DNA from: an uncultured Bacilli bacterium
GTDB taxonomy: Bacteria > Bacillota_I > Bacilli_A > RF39 > UBA660
Reading direction: 5' to 3'
Length of the DNA stretch: 64,000 nt
Assembly: GCA_934098525.1 (NCBI GenBank)
Contig: CAKONZ010000007.1
Coordinates: 1 to 64,000 of the forward strand
The translations under genes and the position numbers were made by a program. The notes under the pieces were generated by a model. That model did no database searches, was not told where the DNA came from, and was given only the letters and a program-made list of their open reading frames with translations. Position 1 is the stretch's first letter, and every line of letters begins with the position of its first letter. This document shows positions 34,666 to 42,746 of this stretch, piece after piece.

Positions 34666-35881
34666 AAGAATTGTAGAAATTATAAAAAATATATTTTCTT
34701 TGCATGAAATAATTGATAATCCTACTTGCTATATATACGACTTAAAAGATATTTGCAAAAAAATAGAAAAAATGGAATTATATGCACCCAAAAATGTGAA
34801 TTTGTATTATGCCATAAAAGCAAATCCCAACAAAGCTATTTTAAATTACATACGAAAATTTGATTTTATAAAAGGTGTAGAGATTGCTTCTTCAGGAGAA
34901 TTAAAAAAATCATTAGACTTGTATAGACCATATGAAATAATTTTTACTGGCCCTGGCAAAACTCCTTTGGAACTTGAAATGGCAATTCAAAAAGGCATTA
35001 GATTGATTAATTGTGAATCTATAGTTGAAGCTTATAGAATTAGTGAAATAGCATATCAAAATAATAAAATTGTTGATATATTATTAAGAATAAATATTGA
35101 TTATTATGTTGAAGGAGCAGATGAGCATATGGCTGGTTGTTCAACAAAAATGGGTATTGATGAAAAAGATTTTAAAAAAAATCTAAAAGAAATAAAAAAA
35201 TATAGCAATATAAATATAAAAGGAATTCATGTTTTTTCGGCAAGTGGGGTTTTAGATTATAAGTATCTCATTAAATATGTTAATTATGTCTTTAGATTAG
35301 TAAAAAAATTAGAAGATGAAAAAATTAATATTGATATAATTGATTTTGGCGGTGGAATAGGAATTGATTATACAAAGGATAATTTTCAGTTTGATATAAA
35401 AAATTATTTCAATGAATTAAGTAAATTAATCAAAAATTTTGGCTATGACAAAAAGGAAATTATATTTGAATTAGGAAAATACATTGTTGGTGAATGTGGT
35501 TATTATGCTACAAAAATTATTGATATAAAAAATAACAAAAATCATAAACATATTGTAACTGCTGGTGGTGTTAATCATATGAGGTTACCTATTGCTACTG
35601 ATAGAAAACATCCAGTATATATTATTAACAATTTCGAAGAAAAATTTTGTAAATATCAAGAAACTGTGCACAATGAAGTGGTTGATATTGAAGGACCATT
35701 ATGTATGGATGAGGATAAAATTTCTTGGAATGAAAAAATTCATTGTGCCAATATTGGAGATATTGTTGTTTTAAGACAATCAGGTGCATATTGCTATAGC
35801 GCTTCAACTTTATGGTTTTTAAGTCATGATTTGCCAAAGGAAATAATAATAAATGAAAAGGATGAAATTAGTTATGAATAA
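34658..35881 (+). CDS. Fold-III PLP decarboxylase (ornithine/diaminopimelate decarboxylase family)
   Basis: About 407 residues: PLP lysine in YYAIKANPN, HVFSASGVLD, FGGGIGIDY phosphate loop, ELGKYIVGECGYY (EPGR position changed to ELGK), the substrate-site PLCMDEDK (Cys-x-x-x-Asp type) and GAYCYSASTLWFL. Related cluster enzymes decarboxylate basic amino acids or their adducts. The start is ATG 34658 (or 34655) behind AGGTGAT; the upstream GTG lies inside that site. Overlaps its neighbours on both sides. Confidence 0.85.
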   Translation: MNERIVEIIKNIFSLHEIIDNPTCYIYDLKDICKKIEKMELYAPKNVNLYYAIKANPNKAILNYIRKFDFIKGVEIASSGELKKSLDLYRPYEIIFTGPGKTPLELEMAIQKGIRLINCESIVEAYRISEIAYQNNKIVDILLRINIDYYVEGADEHMAGCSTKMGIDEKDFKKNLKEIKKYSNINIKGIHVFSASGVLDYKYLIKYVNYVFRLVKKLEDEKINIDIIDFGGGIGIDYTKDNFQFDIKNYFNELSKLIKNFGYDKKEIIFELGKYIVGECGYYATKIIDIKNNKNHKHIVTAGGVNHMRLPIATDRKHPVYIINNFEEKFCKYQETVHNEVVDIEGPLCMDEDKISWNEKIHCANIGDIVVLRQSGAYCYSASTLWFLSHDLPKEIIINEKDEISYE

Positions 35882-36737
35882 TTTAAGAAAAAAAACATTT
35901 CTTAATGTAAAATCAGATACGTTGAATTCAAAATATGATGCAACTTTTGTTGGCATGGTTTTTTACTCTCAAAAATGGTTGAAAGGTGTAGAGTTGGCGG
36001 CAGATAAAATTAGAGAATTATCTTTTAGATATTCGAATGCTGATGGAAGTAGTTATCCTATAAAAATTTATAATCCAGAGAGAGGTTATATATTAAATGA
36101 TATTAAGATAAATGATTATGGTAATATTAATATTATGAATTTTAAAAAAAATTTTGATTTTTCCAAGTTTCCTATATTTGTTGGTGGTGATCATTCTATA
36201 ACTTATTATACTATAAAATCTTTTTTTAATAAAAATAATATAACTATTTTACACTTCGATGCACATAGTGATTATCTTTCCGAATTTGAGGATTGTCCTC
36301 ACGGATCTGTTATGTATAAATTAAAAAAAACTAAATGTGTTAAAAAAATTATACATTGTGGGTTGAGAGGAAATTTGAATACAGGACCTGGTATAGAAAT
36401 GTCAAAGAATGATGGAAATATAGTTATTACAAAAAATGATTTATCTTATGAAAATATAATTAATTTCATTGATTTTAATGAAGAAATATTTATTTCAATT
36501 GATACTGATTTTTTTGACATTAGTATTGCTCCAGGGACTAATTGTCCTGAACCAAATGGATTTTTATATGAAGAGTTTAGAAAAATTATAGTAAAATTGA
36601 TAAATAATTATAATATAATCGGCATGGATATTGTTGAATTTAATCCTAAACTTGATTGTTCAAATATAACAGGTATTATGTTAACAAATTTAATAATTGA
36701 TTGTATATCTGCAAAGAAGGAAAAAAATGATGAATGA
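35853..36737 (+). CDS. Ureohydrolase (arginase/agmatinase family)
   Basis: About 294 residues. All manganese ligands are visible: GGDHSITY, FDAHSDYL, and SIDTDFFDISIAPGT, plus MDIVEFNP. The family hydrolyses guanidino groups to amine plus urea, or formimino groups. With the decarboxylase it suggests an arginine/agmatine-like precursor. ATG 35853 and ATG 35874 each have an AAGGA-type site about 11 bases upstream, so the exact start is uncertain. Overlaps the previous gene. Confidence 0.85.
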   Translation: MKRMKLVMNNLRKKTFLNVKSDTLNSKYDATFVGMVFYSQKWLKGVELAADKIRELSFRYSNADGSSYPIKIYNPERGYILNDIKINDYGNINIMNFKKNFDFSKFPIFVGGDHSITYYTIKSFFNKNNITILHFDAHSDYLSEFEDCPHGSVMYKLKKTKCVKKIIHCGLRGNLNTGPGIEMSKNDGNIVITKNDLSYENIINFIDFNEEIFISIDTDFFDISIAPGTNCPEPNGFLYEEFRKIIVKLINNYNIIGMDIVEFNPKLDCSNITGIMLTNLIIDCISAKKEKNDE

Positions 36738-37527
36738 TAATATTTATGAAAAAAATCGTAAAGCATGGAACGAAGCAGTTAGATATCATAAAATTGGTAG
36801 AAAATATAATCTAGTTGATTTAATAAATCAAGGATTAGTATTAGATTCTATCGAAGACAAAATGTTGAAATCAAATAATTTATATAATAAAAGTATATGC
36901 CAATTATGTTGTAATAATGGTAGAGAACTTATTGCAATAAAAAACAAATATGATACTAGAAGAACAGTAGGATTTGATTTTTCTGATGAAGCAATAAAGG
37001 AAGCTAATGAATTAAAAAATTATTTTGACTGTGATGTGGAATTTTATAGATGTAATGTCTTTGACATTGATAAAAAATTTTTTAATAACTTTGATTATAT
37101 ATATATTACTGTTGGAACACTTAATTGGATTGAGAATTTAAAAGATTTTTTCTCACTAGTTTATAATTTGTTAGATAATAATGGAATCTTAATGATTTAC
37201 GAATTACATCCAATAACCAGAATTTTTCCTGCTTTAAATTCGAAAGAATACTTAAATGGTAAAAGCAAAGAAATTTTATATGATTATTTTGATGAATCTA
37301 TTGATAAGTATTATGATGGCTTGGATTATATTGGTAAAAAAAGATATAATTCAGTAGAAATAATAGAATATAATCATACATTATCTAATGTAATAAATTC
37401 AATAATTCAGAGTCAATTAAGAATAGTTGAATTTAATGAATATAAAAATGATATTTCATCTGTGTATGAACATTTGCAAGAATTAGAAAAACTTCCATTA
37501 TCTTATTCAATAATTGCAAAAAAATAA
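36727..37527 (+). CDS. Class I SAM-dependent methyltransferase
   Basis: About 266 residues. SAM-binding core: SICQLCCNNGRELIAIKNK (motif I; G-rich loop altered to CCNNG), VGFDFSDEAIKEA (acidic end of strand 2), YIYITVGTLNWIENLKDFF and GGILMIYELHP-like NNGILMIYELHP. The start is ATG 36727 behind AAGAAGG; 36730 is also possible. Last gene of the biosynthetic operon, overlapping the ureohydrolase by 11 bases. Confidence 0.82.
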   Translation: MMNDNIYEKNRKAWNEAVRYHKIGRKYNLVDLINQGLVLDSIEDKMLKSNNLYNKSICQLCCNNGRELIAIKNKYDTRRTVGFDFSDEAIKEANELKNYFDCDVEFYRCNVFDIDKKFFNNFDYIYITVGTLNWIENLKDFFSLVYNLLDNNGILMIYELHPITRIFPALNSKEYLNGKSKEILYDYFDESIDKYYDGLDYIGKKRYNSVEIIEYNHTLSNVINSIIQSQLRIVEFNEYKNDISSVYEHLQELEKLPLSYSIIAKK

Positions 37528-37597
37528 TTTATTTAGGCGTGTTGCAATTATTGAACAAATAATATATAATATATAGTCTATAGAAGGAGGGATTGAT

Positions 37598-39247
37598 ATG
37601 ACTGAAATAAGCCTAAATAATATAAAAAAAAGTTTTGGATTTAATAATGTATTGGATGGGGTTAACTTAGAAATTAATACCGGAGATAGGGTTGCTATTG
37701 TTGGTAAAAATGGTGCTGGGAAAACTACTTTATTTAAAATTATAACAGGAATAGAAACAGTTGATTCAGGCAATGTAAGTATTCGAAAAAATAGTAAGAT
37801 TGGATTTTTGGAACAAGTTCCTCCAAAATATAATTCTGATATTGTAGTGAATGATATTTTGATGACATCATTTAACGAATTAATTCAAGTTTACGAAGAA
37901 ATGAGAAATTTAGAAGAAAAGATGGTTGAACATAATTCTAATTTAGATAAAATAATGGATAGATATGGTAAACTTCAAGATTATTTTATGAGCAAAGATG
38001 GTTATGAAATAGAAAGTAATCTTTCTCGCATTTGCTCTGCTTTTAATATATCTGAAGAGATGCGTAATCAAAAATTTGAGTCGTTGAGCGGAGGACAAAG
38101 AACGCTAGTTTATTTTGCAAAATTGTTGTTGGAACAGCCAGAAATCTTGCTCCTTGATGAACCAACCAATCATTTAGATATTAAGACTATTGAATGGCTT
38201 GAAAAATTTTTGAAAAATTATAAAGGAACTGTTGTAATAAATTCACATGATAGATATTTTTTGGATAAGGTTGTTAACAAAACTATTTCATTAGAAAATG
38301 GAAAAAGTAAAGTTTATTTTGGAAATTATTCATATTTTGTTGATGAACAAGAACGTGAATTAATGGCTGAATTTCAAGATTTTAAATCCCAACAAAAACA
38401 AATTCAAGCAATGAAAGAAGCAATCAAAAGATATAGAGATTGGGGAAATCGTTCAAGCAACGAAAAATTTTTTAAGGCTGCTGCCAACTTAGAAAAAAGA
38501 CTTGAAAGAATGGAAATAATAGATAAACCTGAACTTCAAAAAAAGAAATTACCATTAAATTTTCATCAAAACGAAAGATCAGGTAATGATGTTATAAAAT
38601 TACAAGACATAGAATTATCATTTGGGAATAACAAACTTTTAACTTCAGTCAATTTAGATATAAATTATGGAGAAAAGATATGTTTGTTAGGAGATAATGG
38701 TAGTGGCAAATCAACGCTTATTAAAATAATATTGGGAGAATTGAAACCTGAAAATGGTAATATAATTTTCGGAAGCAATGTTAAAATTGGCTATTTGCCT
38801 CAACAGTTAACCTTTGATGATGAGTCTTTAACAATTCTTGAAGAATTTAGAAAAGAATTTAATGGAAGTGAAACTCAATTAAGGGCTACACTAGCTAAAT
38901 TTTTCTTTAATGGTGAGAACGTTTTTAAAACAATTAATAAACTGTCCGGGGGAGAAAAAGTAAGATTAAAATTAGCTGAATTAATTCAAAAAGATATTAA
39001 TTTTTTAATATTAGATGAACCTACAAATCATATTGATATTGACACTAGAGAGATGCTTGAATCTGCGTTGATTGATTTTGAGGGAACTATATTATTTGTA
39101 TCTCATGACAGATATTTTGTAAATAAACTTTCTGAAAAAATTATTGAAATTAAGGATGGAAAAACAACTTCATATTTAGGAAACTATGATTACTATTATG
39201 AAAAAAAAAATAACGAAGGTTTAAGTCAACATCTTTTAAAACGTTAA
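37598..39247 (+). CDS. ABC-F ATPase, ribosomal-protection type
   Basis: 549 residues with two ABC cassettes and no membrane segment: Walker A GKNGAGKTT and GDNGSGKST, signatures LSGGQR and LSGGEK, Walker B LLLDEPTNH and LILDEPTNH, joined by a basic linker (about 235-310; KRYRDWGNRSSNEKFF). ARE ABC-F proteins of this layout displace antibiotics from the ribosome. Placement right after a biosynthetic operon suggests self-protection. It has its own promoter-like TTGAAC...TATAAT in 37552-37572, an AGAAGGAGGG ribosome-binding site, and a terminator at 39428. Confidence 0.85.
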   Translation: MTEISLNNIKKSFGFNNVLDGVNLEINTGDRVAIVGKNGAGKTTLFKIITGIETVDSGNVSIRKNSKIGFLEQVPPKYNSDIVVNDILMTSFNELIQVYEEMRNLEEKMVEHNSNLDKIMDRYGKLQDYFMSKDGYEIESNLSRICSAFNISEEMRNQKFESLSGGQRTLVYFAKLLLEQPEILLLDEPTNHLDIKTIEWLEKFLKNYKGTVVINSHDRYFLDKVVNKTISLENGKSKVYFGNYSYFVDEQERELMAEFQDFKSQQKQIQAMKEAIKRYRDWGNRSSNEKFFKAAANLEKRLERMEIIDKPELQKKKLPLNFHQNERSGNDVIKLQDIELSFGNNKLLTSVNLDINYGEKICLLGDNGSGKSTLIKIILGELKPENGNIIFGSNVKIGYLPQQLTFDDESLTILEEFRKEFNGSETQLRATLAKFFFNGENVFKTINKLSGGEKVRLKLAELIQKDINFLILDEPTNHIDIDTREMLESALIDFEGTILFVSHDRYFVNKLSEKIIEIKDGKTTSYLGNYDYYYEKKNNEGLSQHLLKR

Positions 39248-39401
39248 AACAATTATTTAAAATAATGTTTTGAACAAACAATTCTAAAAAAAGTAGCATT
39301 AAAAGTTATTGCTATTTTTATATCATTTGGTAAAATGAATATAGTGATTGATATAAATCAATCGTCTTTATGCGAAAGAGTTGTAAACCACTTCGTCGTA
39401 T

Positions 39402-39426
39402 GCACCAGACTAATTGATACTCGAAC
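39402..39426 (+). repeat. 25-bp direct repeat, copy 1
   Basis: A 25-bp sequence running from GCACCA to TCGAAC is identical to 42517-42541. The two copies flank the ABC exporter segment. Upstream both also share AAAGTAGCAT and ATTGATATAAA at similar distances. The GCACCA start mirrors the 3' end of tRNA-Leu (28060-28065, with TCGAAC again 13 bases later), so an old attachment site is possible. Confidence 0.75.
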
Positions 39427-39427
39427 T

Positions 39428-39468
39428 AAAAACTACTCTCAAATCAAATTGAAAGTAGTTTTATTTTG
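39428..39468 (+). terminator. Terminator after the ABC-F gene region
   Basis: AAAACTACT (39429-39437) pairs with AGTAGTTTT (39454-39462), followed by a T-rich tract. Confidence 0.75.
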
Positions 39469-39482
39469 TCAATTTAGAAACA

Positions 39483-39515
39483 CACATGCAAATTGACATA
39501 ATCAATTAGCATGTG
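39483..39515. repeat. Long imperfect inverted repeat
   Basis: CACATGC-A-AATTGA (39483-39496) mirrors TCAATT-A-GCATGTG (39502-39515): 13 pairs with one A-A mismatch and a 5-nt centre. No T-run follows, so it is more likely an operator or recombination site than a terminator. Confidence 0.7.
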
Positions 39516-39575
39516 GAGTTACATTTAGTAATTCAACTTTAAATAAGTTGTGAATAATTAATAATTATATATATA

Positions 39576-39674
39576 GATGGGATACTTGTGAAGGAATAAC
39601 GATGTGTTGGCAACGCCAGTAAGCATACTTTGTATGTGAGCATTCATCTTACCTGGGGTACCCATCATTTTTTT
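39576..39674 (+). ncRNA. Unidentified structured RNA candidate
   Basis: A closing stem GATGGG-a-TAC (39576-39585) pairs with GTACCCATC (39658-39666). Inside lie a TGGC/GCCA hairpin (39608-39618), a CATAC/GTATG hairpin (39624-39636) and a GATG/CATC stem (39601-39604 with 39645-39648), forming a multibranched fold. A T-run (39668-39674) follows, so the closing stem could also end transcription. I cannot match it to a riboswitch or ncRNA class I know. It lies 120 bases before the exporter promoter. Confidence 0.5.
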
Positions 39675-39691
39675 ATGCATTTATTAGAAGA

Positions 39692-39719
39692 TTGACATTT
39701 AAAAAATATAGTGTATAAT
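39692..39719 (+). promoter_or_regulatory. Strong sigma-A promoter for the ABC exporter
   Basis: Consensus TTGACA (39692-39697), 16-bp spacer, TATAAT (39714-39719). Confidence 0.8.
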
Positions 39720-39725
39720 ATCAAG

Positions 39726-39876
39726 TAAGTGAGGAGATATAAATAATTATTTGTGAGCTATCTCGGGTATTAGCCTACACGAACTTTCAAAAGTACGGAG
39801 TCACTAATTAGTGATTTGCCGTACTTTTTTCTATCTTTAAACGGTAATTCACAAGAAAAGATAGGAAGTGATTGAT
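39726..39876 (+). promoter_or_regulatory. Attenuator leader of the ABC exporter
   Basis: About 150 nt between promoter and first start codon. GAGATA (39734-39739) pairs with TATCTC (39759-39764), and a strong terminator hairpin follows at 39789-39828. A 21-codon frame (39746-39811, ...LSRVLAYTNFQKYGVTN) ends with TAG in the terminator loop, but it has no ATG, GTG or TTG start. The layout suggests antibiotic- or ligand-controlled transcription attenuation; the inducing signal is unknown. Confidence 0.6.
39789..39830 (+). terminator. Leader terminator upstream of the ABC exporter
   Basis: AAAAGTACGG (39789-39798) pairs with CCGTACTTTT (39819-39828), enclosing a perfect TCACTAA/TTAGTGA palindrome, followed by T. 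Confidence 0.85.
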
Positions 39877-40857
39877 TTGAATATTATTGAAGTAAAAAAT
39901 CTTTCAAAGAATTATAAATATAAAGTTAAAAACGAAGAAAAAGGTTTTTTATATAATTTATTTAATGAACAAGAAAAAGTTGTAGAAGCAGTTAATAATA
40001 TTTCTTTTTGTGTTGAAGAAGGAGAAACAGTTGCATTTATTGGACCAAATGGTGCTGGTAAATCAACTACTATAAAAATGTTAACAGGCATTCTATATCC
40101 AACAAAAGGTGATATTAAGATATGCGGTTTAACTCCAATTAAAGATAGAAACAAACTTGCTTTTAAGATTGGTACTGTATTTGGTCAAAGAAGTCAATTA
40201 TTGCCAAATTTACCATTAACAGAAAGCATGGAAATGTTTGGTGCAATGTATGATATGGATAAAGTTGCAATAAAGAAGAGAATAAATGAATTATCAGAAT
40301 TATTTGATTTGAAAGAATTTATTAAGCAACCAGTTAGAAAACTTTCTTTAGGTCAAAGAATGAGGGCAGAAATTGCAACATCCTTAATACATAGTCCTAA
40401 AATTATATTTTTAGACGAGCCAACAATTGGACTTGATGTTGTTTCTAAAAAAAGTTTAAGGGATTTGCTTTTAAAAATTAATAAAGAAGAAAAAGTAACT
40501 ATATTTCTGACTAGTCATGATACTGAAGATATTCAAAGTATTTGTGATAGATGCGTAATTATAAATCATGGAAAAATAATTATTGATACTTCGACAAAGC
40601 AATTAATAAGTGATTATGTTAAAAATAAAAATATAATTATAACTCCAAATGTAGAGTTTGTAGAATTTCCTGAATTATCAGATGGTATGACATATATTAA
40701 GAAAAGTAAAAATCAAGTAATAGTTGGAGTTGATACTAAAAAAATACATACTCAAAAAGCCTTGCAAGAGTTAATAAAAGTTTTTGATATTGATGATGTT
40801 AATATAGATAATGAATCTCTTGAAAACATTATAAGGAGTATTTATGAAAAAAATTAA
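39877..40857 (+). CDS. ABC-2 exporter ATP-binding protein (COG4586 type)
   Basis: 326 residues: an N-terminal extension before the cassette (KYKVKNEEKGFLYNLFNEQEK), Walker A GPNGAGKST, Q-loop FGQRSQL, signature LSLGQRMRAEIA, Walker B IIFLDEPTIGLD, H-loop TSHDTEDI, and a C-terminal domain. This layout goes with DUF990-type permease pairs, as encoded next. The start is TTG 39877 eight bases after AGGAAG; the GTG at 39868 overlaps that site. Overlaps the first permease gene. Confidence 0.88.
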   Translation: MNIIEVKNLSKNYKYKVKNEEKGFLYNLFNEQEKVVEAVNNISFCVEEGETVAFIGPNGAGKSTTIKMLTGILYPTKGDIKICGLTPIKDRNKLAFKIGTVFGQRSQLLPNLPLTESMEMFGAMYDMDKVAIKKRINELSELFDLKEFIKQPVRKLSLGQRMRAEIATSLIHSPKIIFLDEPTIGLDVVSKKSLRDLLLKINKEEKVTIFLTSHDTEDIQSICDRCVIINHGKIIIDTSTKQLISDYVKNKNIIITPNVEFVEFPELSDGMTYIKKSKNQVIVGVDTKKIHTQKALQELIKVFDIDDVNIDNESLENIIRSIYEKN

Positions 40858-41641
40858 GTTTGCTTTTATTGTTATAAAAATCTTTATGAAAAACCAAATG
40901 CAAGATAGAACAAACTTAATATTAGATGTCTTCAATATGGTATCAAGATGCTTAATTGTGTTCTTACTATATGCTTATATATTTAAGTTGCAAGGTGGGA
41001 GTATTAATGGAGTAGATTACAAAACAACAATGTGGAGTATGTTTATTTATTTTTGCATTATGATTTTGAATATTAGGAGATTAGATAATATTATAATGAC
41101 AGAAGTTAAAAGTGGAAATGTTGAAATGTTTATGAATAAACCTACAAATTATTTAACAATTAGTTTTATGAGAGTAATCGGTCAAGGTATATTTTCATTC
41201 TTATTCATAAGTATATTAGGATCTATAATTATGACATTATCTGTAGGTGTTCCTGATTTAAATTTGCCTATTTTTATACCTACATTTATAATTACATTAT
41301 TTCTAGGTCAAATACTAGGCTTATTAATATATGGAATAATAGGACTTATGGCATTTTTTATGCAAGATATACGACCAATACATTGGATAGTAGATAAATT
41401 TGTAATGATACTTGGTGGAAGTTATTTACCAATATCGATGTTTCCAAATTTTATGAAAATAATTGCTTATGCAAGTCCATTTGGTGCGATTAACTTTGCT
41501 TCAAGTACCGTGTATGATTCTTGGAATAATGAGTTTATTATGAGAATTGCATTACAATTGTTATGGATAGGTATATTTAGTATATTGATGCACTATGTAT
41601 ATAAAAAATCAAAAGAAAAGGCAATGATAAATGGAGGTTAA
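40844..41641 (+). CDS. ABC-2 type permease 1 (DUF990-like)
   Basis: 265 residues with six hydrophobic segments. KIKFAFIVIKIFMKNQMQDRTNLILDVFNMV, the loop VKSGNVEMFMNKPTNYLTISFMRVIGQ and the late LPISMFPNFMKIIAYASPFGAINFASSTVY are typical of DUF990 exporter subunits. Overlaps the ATPase gene; AAGGAGTATTT ribosome-binding site. Confidence 0.85.
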   Translation: MKKIKFAFIVIKIFMKNQMQDRTNLILDVFNMVSRCLIVFLLYAYIFKLQGGSINGVDYKTTMWSMFIYFCIMILNIRRLDNIIMTEVKSGNVEMFMNKPTNYLTISFMRVIGQGIFSFLFISILGSIIMTLSVGVPDLNLPIFIPTFIITLFLGQILGLLIYGIIGLMAFFMQDIRPIHWIVDKFVMILGGSYLPISMFPNFMKIIAYASPFGAINFASSTVYDSWNNEFIMRIALQLLWIGIFSILMHYVYKKSKEKAMINGG

Positions 41642-41643
41642 TT

Positions 41644-42435
41644 ATGGGAAGTATTAAATTAGCTTTATTAAATATAAAGAAAAACTTTAAAAATGAAAAA
41701 GAATTAAAAAGTTCCTTCATTATTTCAGTTGTAGGTATGGTAATAAATAATATATCATTTTTAATATTATGGTATTATTTTGGTAAAACAATAGGAGAAT
41801 TAAATGGATGGAAACCAATGGATATTTTTGGTTTATATGGTTTTGGTACTACTTCGTATGGAATTGTTACATCATTATTCTCTGGAATGCTTGATATTCC
41901 AAACTATATAAGTAATGGTAATTTTGATAAGTATTTATTAACTCCAAAAAATATACTTTTAAAAGTATCAACATCTAAAATTTCAACAAGTGCTTTTGGC
42001 GATTTGTTATTTGGAGTTGTTTGTTTTATTGTATTTGCTTTTTGGAGTAAGCTAACTTTAATTCAAATGGTATTATCAATTTTATTAATAATACTTGCTT
42101 CTATAATTTTTTATTCATTTTCATTAATATGTATGAGTATATCATTTTACTTAATGGATGGTCATAATGTTTCACAAGGTTTATATGGAATGTTTTTAAG
42201 TAACTCTTTATATCATGGTGGAGCATTTACAGGATTGTTAAGAGTAATATTTACATTTTTAATACCATCATTATTGTTAGGGGCAATACCAGTTGAGATA
42301 GTAAAGAATTTATCGGTTTCTAATCTGATTATGATAATATTGTCAACTATATTTTGGTTTATATTATCAATTATGTTCTTTTATAAATCATTGAAAAAAT
42401 ATGAAAGCAACAATCTATTTGGATTCGGAAGTTAA
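41644..42435 (+). CDS. ABC-2 type permease 2 (DUF990-like)
   Basis: 263 residues, six hydrophobic segments; ISNGNFDKYLLTPKNILLKVSTSKI parallels the GNVEMFMNKPTN loop of permease 1, indicating paralogous halves of one exporter. TGGAGGTTAATT ribosome-binding site two bases after the preceding gene. Likely exports the island's product or another toxic compound. Followed by repeat copy 2 and a terminator. Confidence 0.85.
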   Translation: MGSIKLALLNIKKNFKNEKELKSSFIISVVGMVINNISFLILWYYFGKTIGELNGWKPMDIFGLYGFGTTSYGIVTSLFSGMLDIPNYISNGNFDKYLLTPKNILLKVSTSKISTSAFGDLLFGVVCFIVFAFWSKLTLIQMVLSILLIILASIIFYSFSLICMSISFYLMDGHNVSQGLYGMFLSNSLYHGGAFTGLLRVIFTFLIPSLLLGAIPVEIVKNLSVSNLIMIILSTIFWFILSIMFFYKSLKKYESNNLFGFGS

Positions 42436-42516
42436 ATAAAGTAGCATGAAAATAATTGATATAAAACCATAAAATTTCTAATTTGTGAGTAAAAGTTTGA
42501 AATAACCTAACCATTC

Positions 42517-42541
42517 GCACCAGACTAATTGATACTCGAAC
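42517..42541 (+). repeat. 25-bp direct repeat, copy 2
   Basis: Exact copy of 39402-39426. Its last eight bases (ACTCGAAC) also form the left arm of a terminator hairpin. Confidence 0.75.
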
Positions 42542-42561
42542 TTTTATGAGTTCGAGTTTTA
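42534..42561 (+). terminator. Terminator of the ABC exporter operon
   Basis: ACTCGAAC (42534-42541) pairs with GTTCGAGT (42550-42557), 8-nt loop, then TTT. Confidence 0.75.
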
Positions 42562-42746
42562 ATATACCATAAAACGTGATAAAACATTTATAGAAGAAAA
42601 AGAAGAATATAATTTTAAACAAACAAACGTGATGAGAAAAGATTAAAAAATATATCAAAATTTTTTTAAGATAAATTAAAATATATGTTATAATTATAAT
42701 AACTAAAATAGATGAAATTGATAGTAAAGATTTAGGAGTGATTATA

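Noticed and set aside
28475..37527. Siderophore cluster of the staphyloferrin B type
   Set aside because: A fold-II PLP enzyme and a fold-III decarboxylase occur in both, but no IucA/IucC-type synthetases or iron-transport genes are present, while ABC-F and DUF990 export genes are.
39746..39811. Leader peptide as a firm CDS
   Set aside because: The frame is suggestive but has no ATG, GTG or TTG start; the only nearby GTG (39753) opens a six-codon frame with a distant ribosome-binding site. Kept only as part of the attenuator.
28475..42435. Insertion sequence or transposase in the island
   Set aside because: No transposase or integrase frame was found; mobility evidence is limited to the Mob-like remnant, tRNA position and direct repeats.
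42562..42645. Short open frame ending TNVMRKD as a gene remnant
   Set aside because: Only about 27 codons, no start with a ribosome-binding site and no recognisable family.
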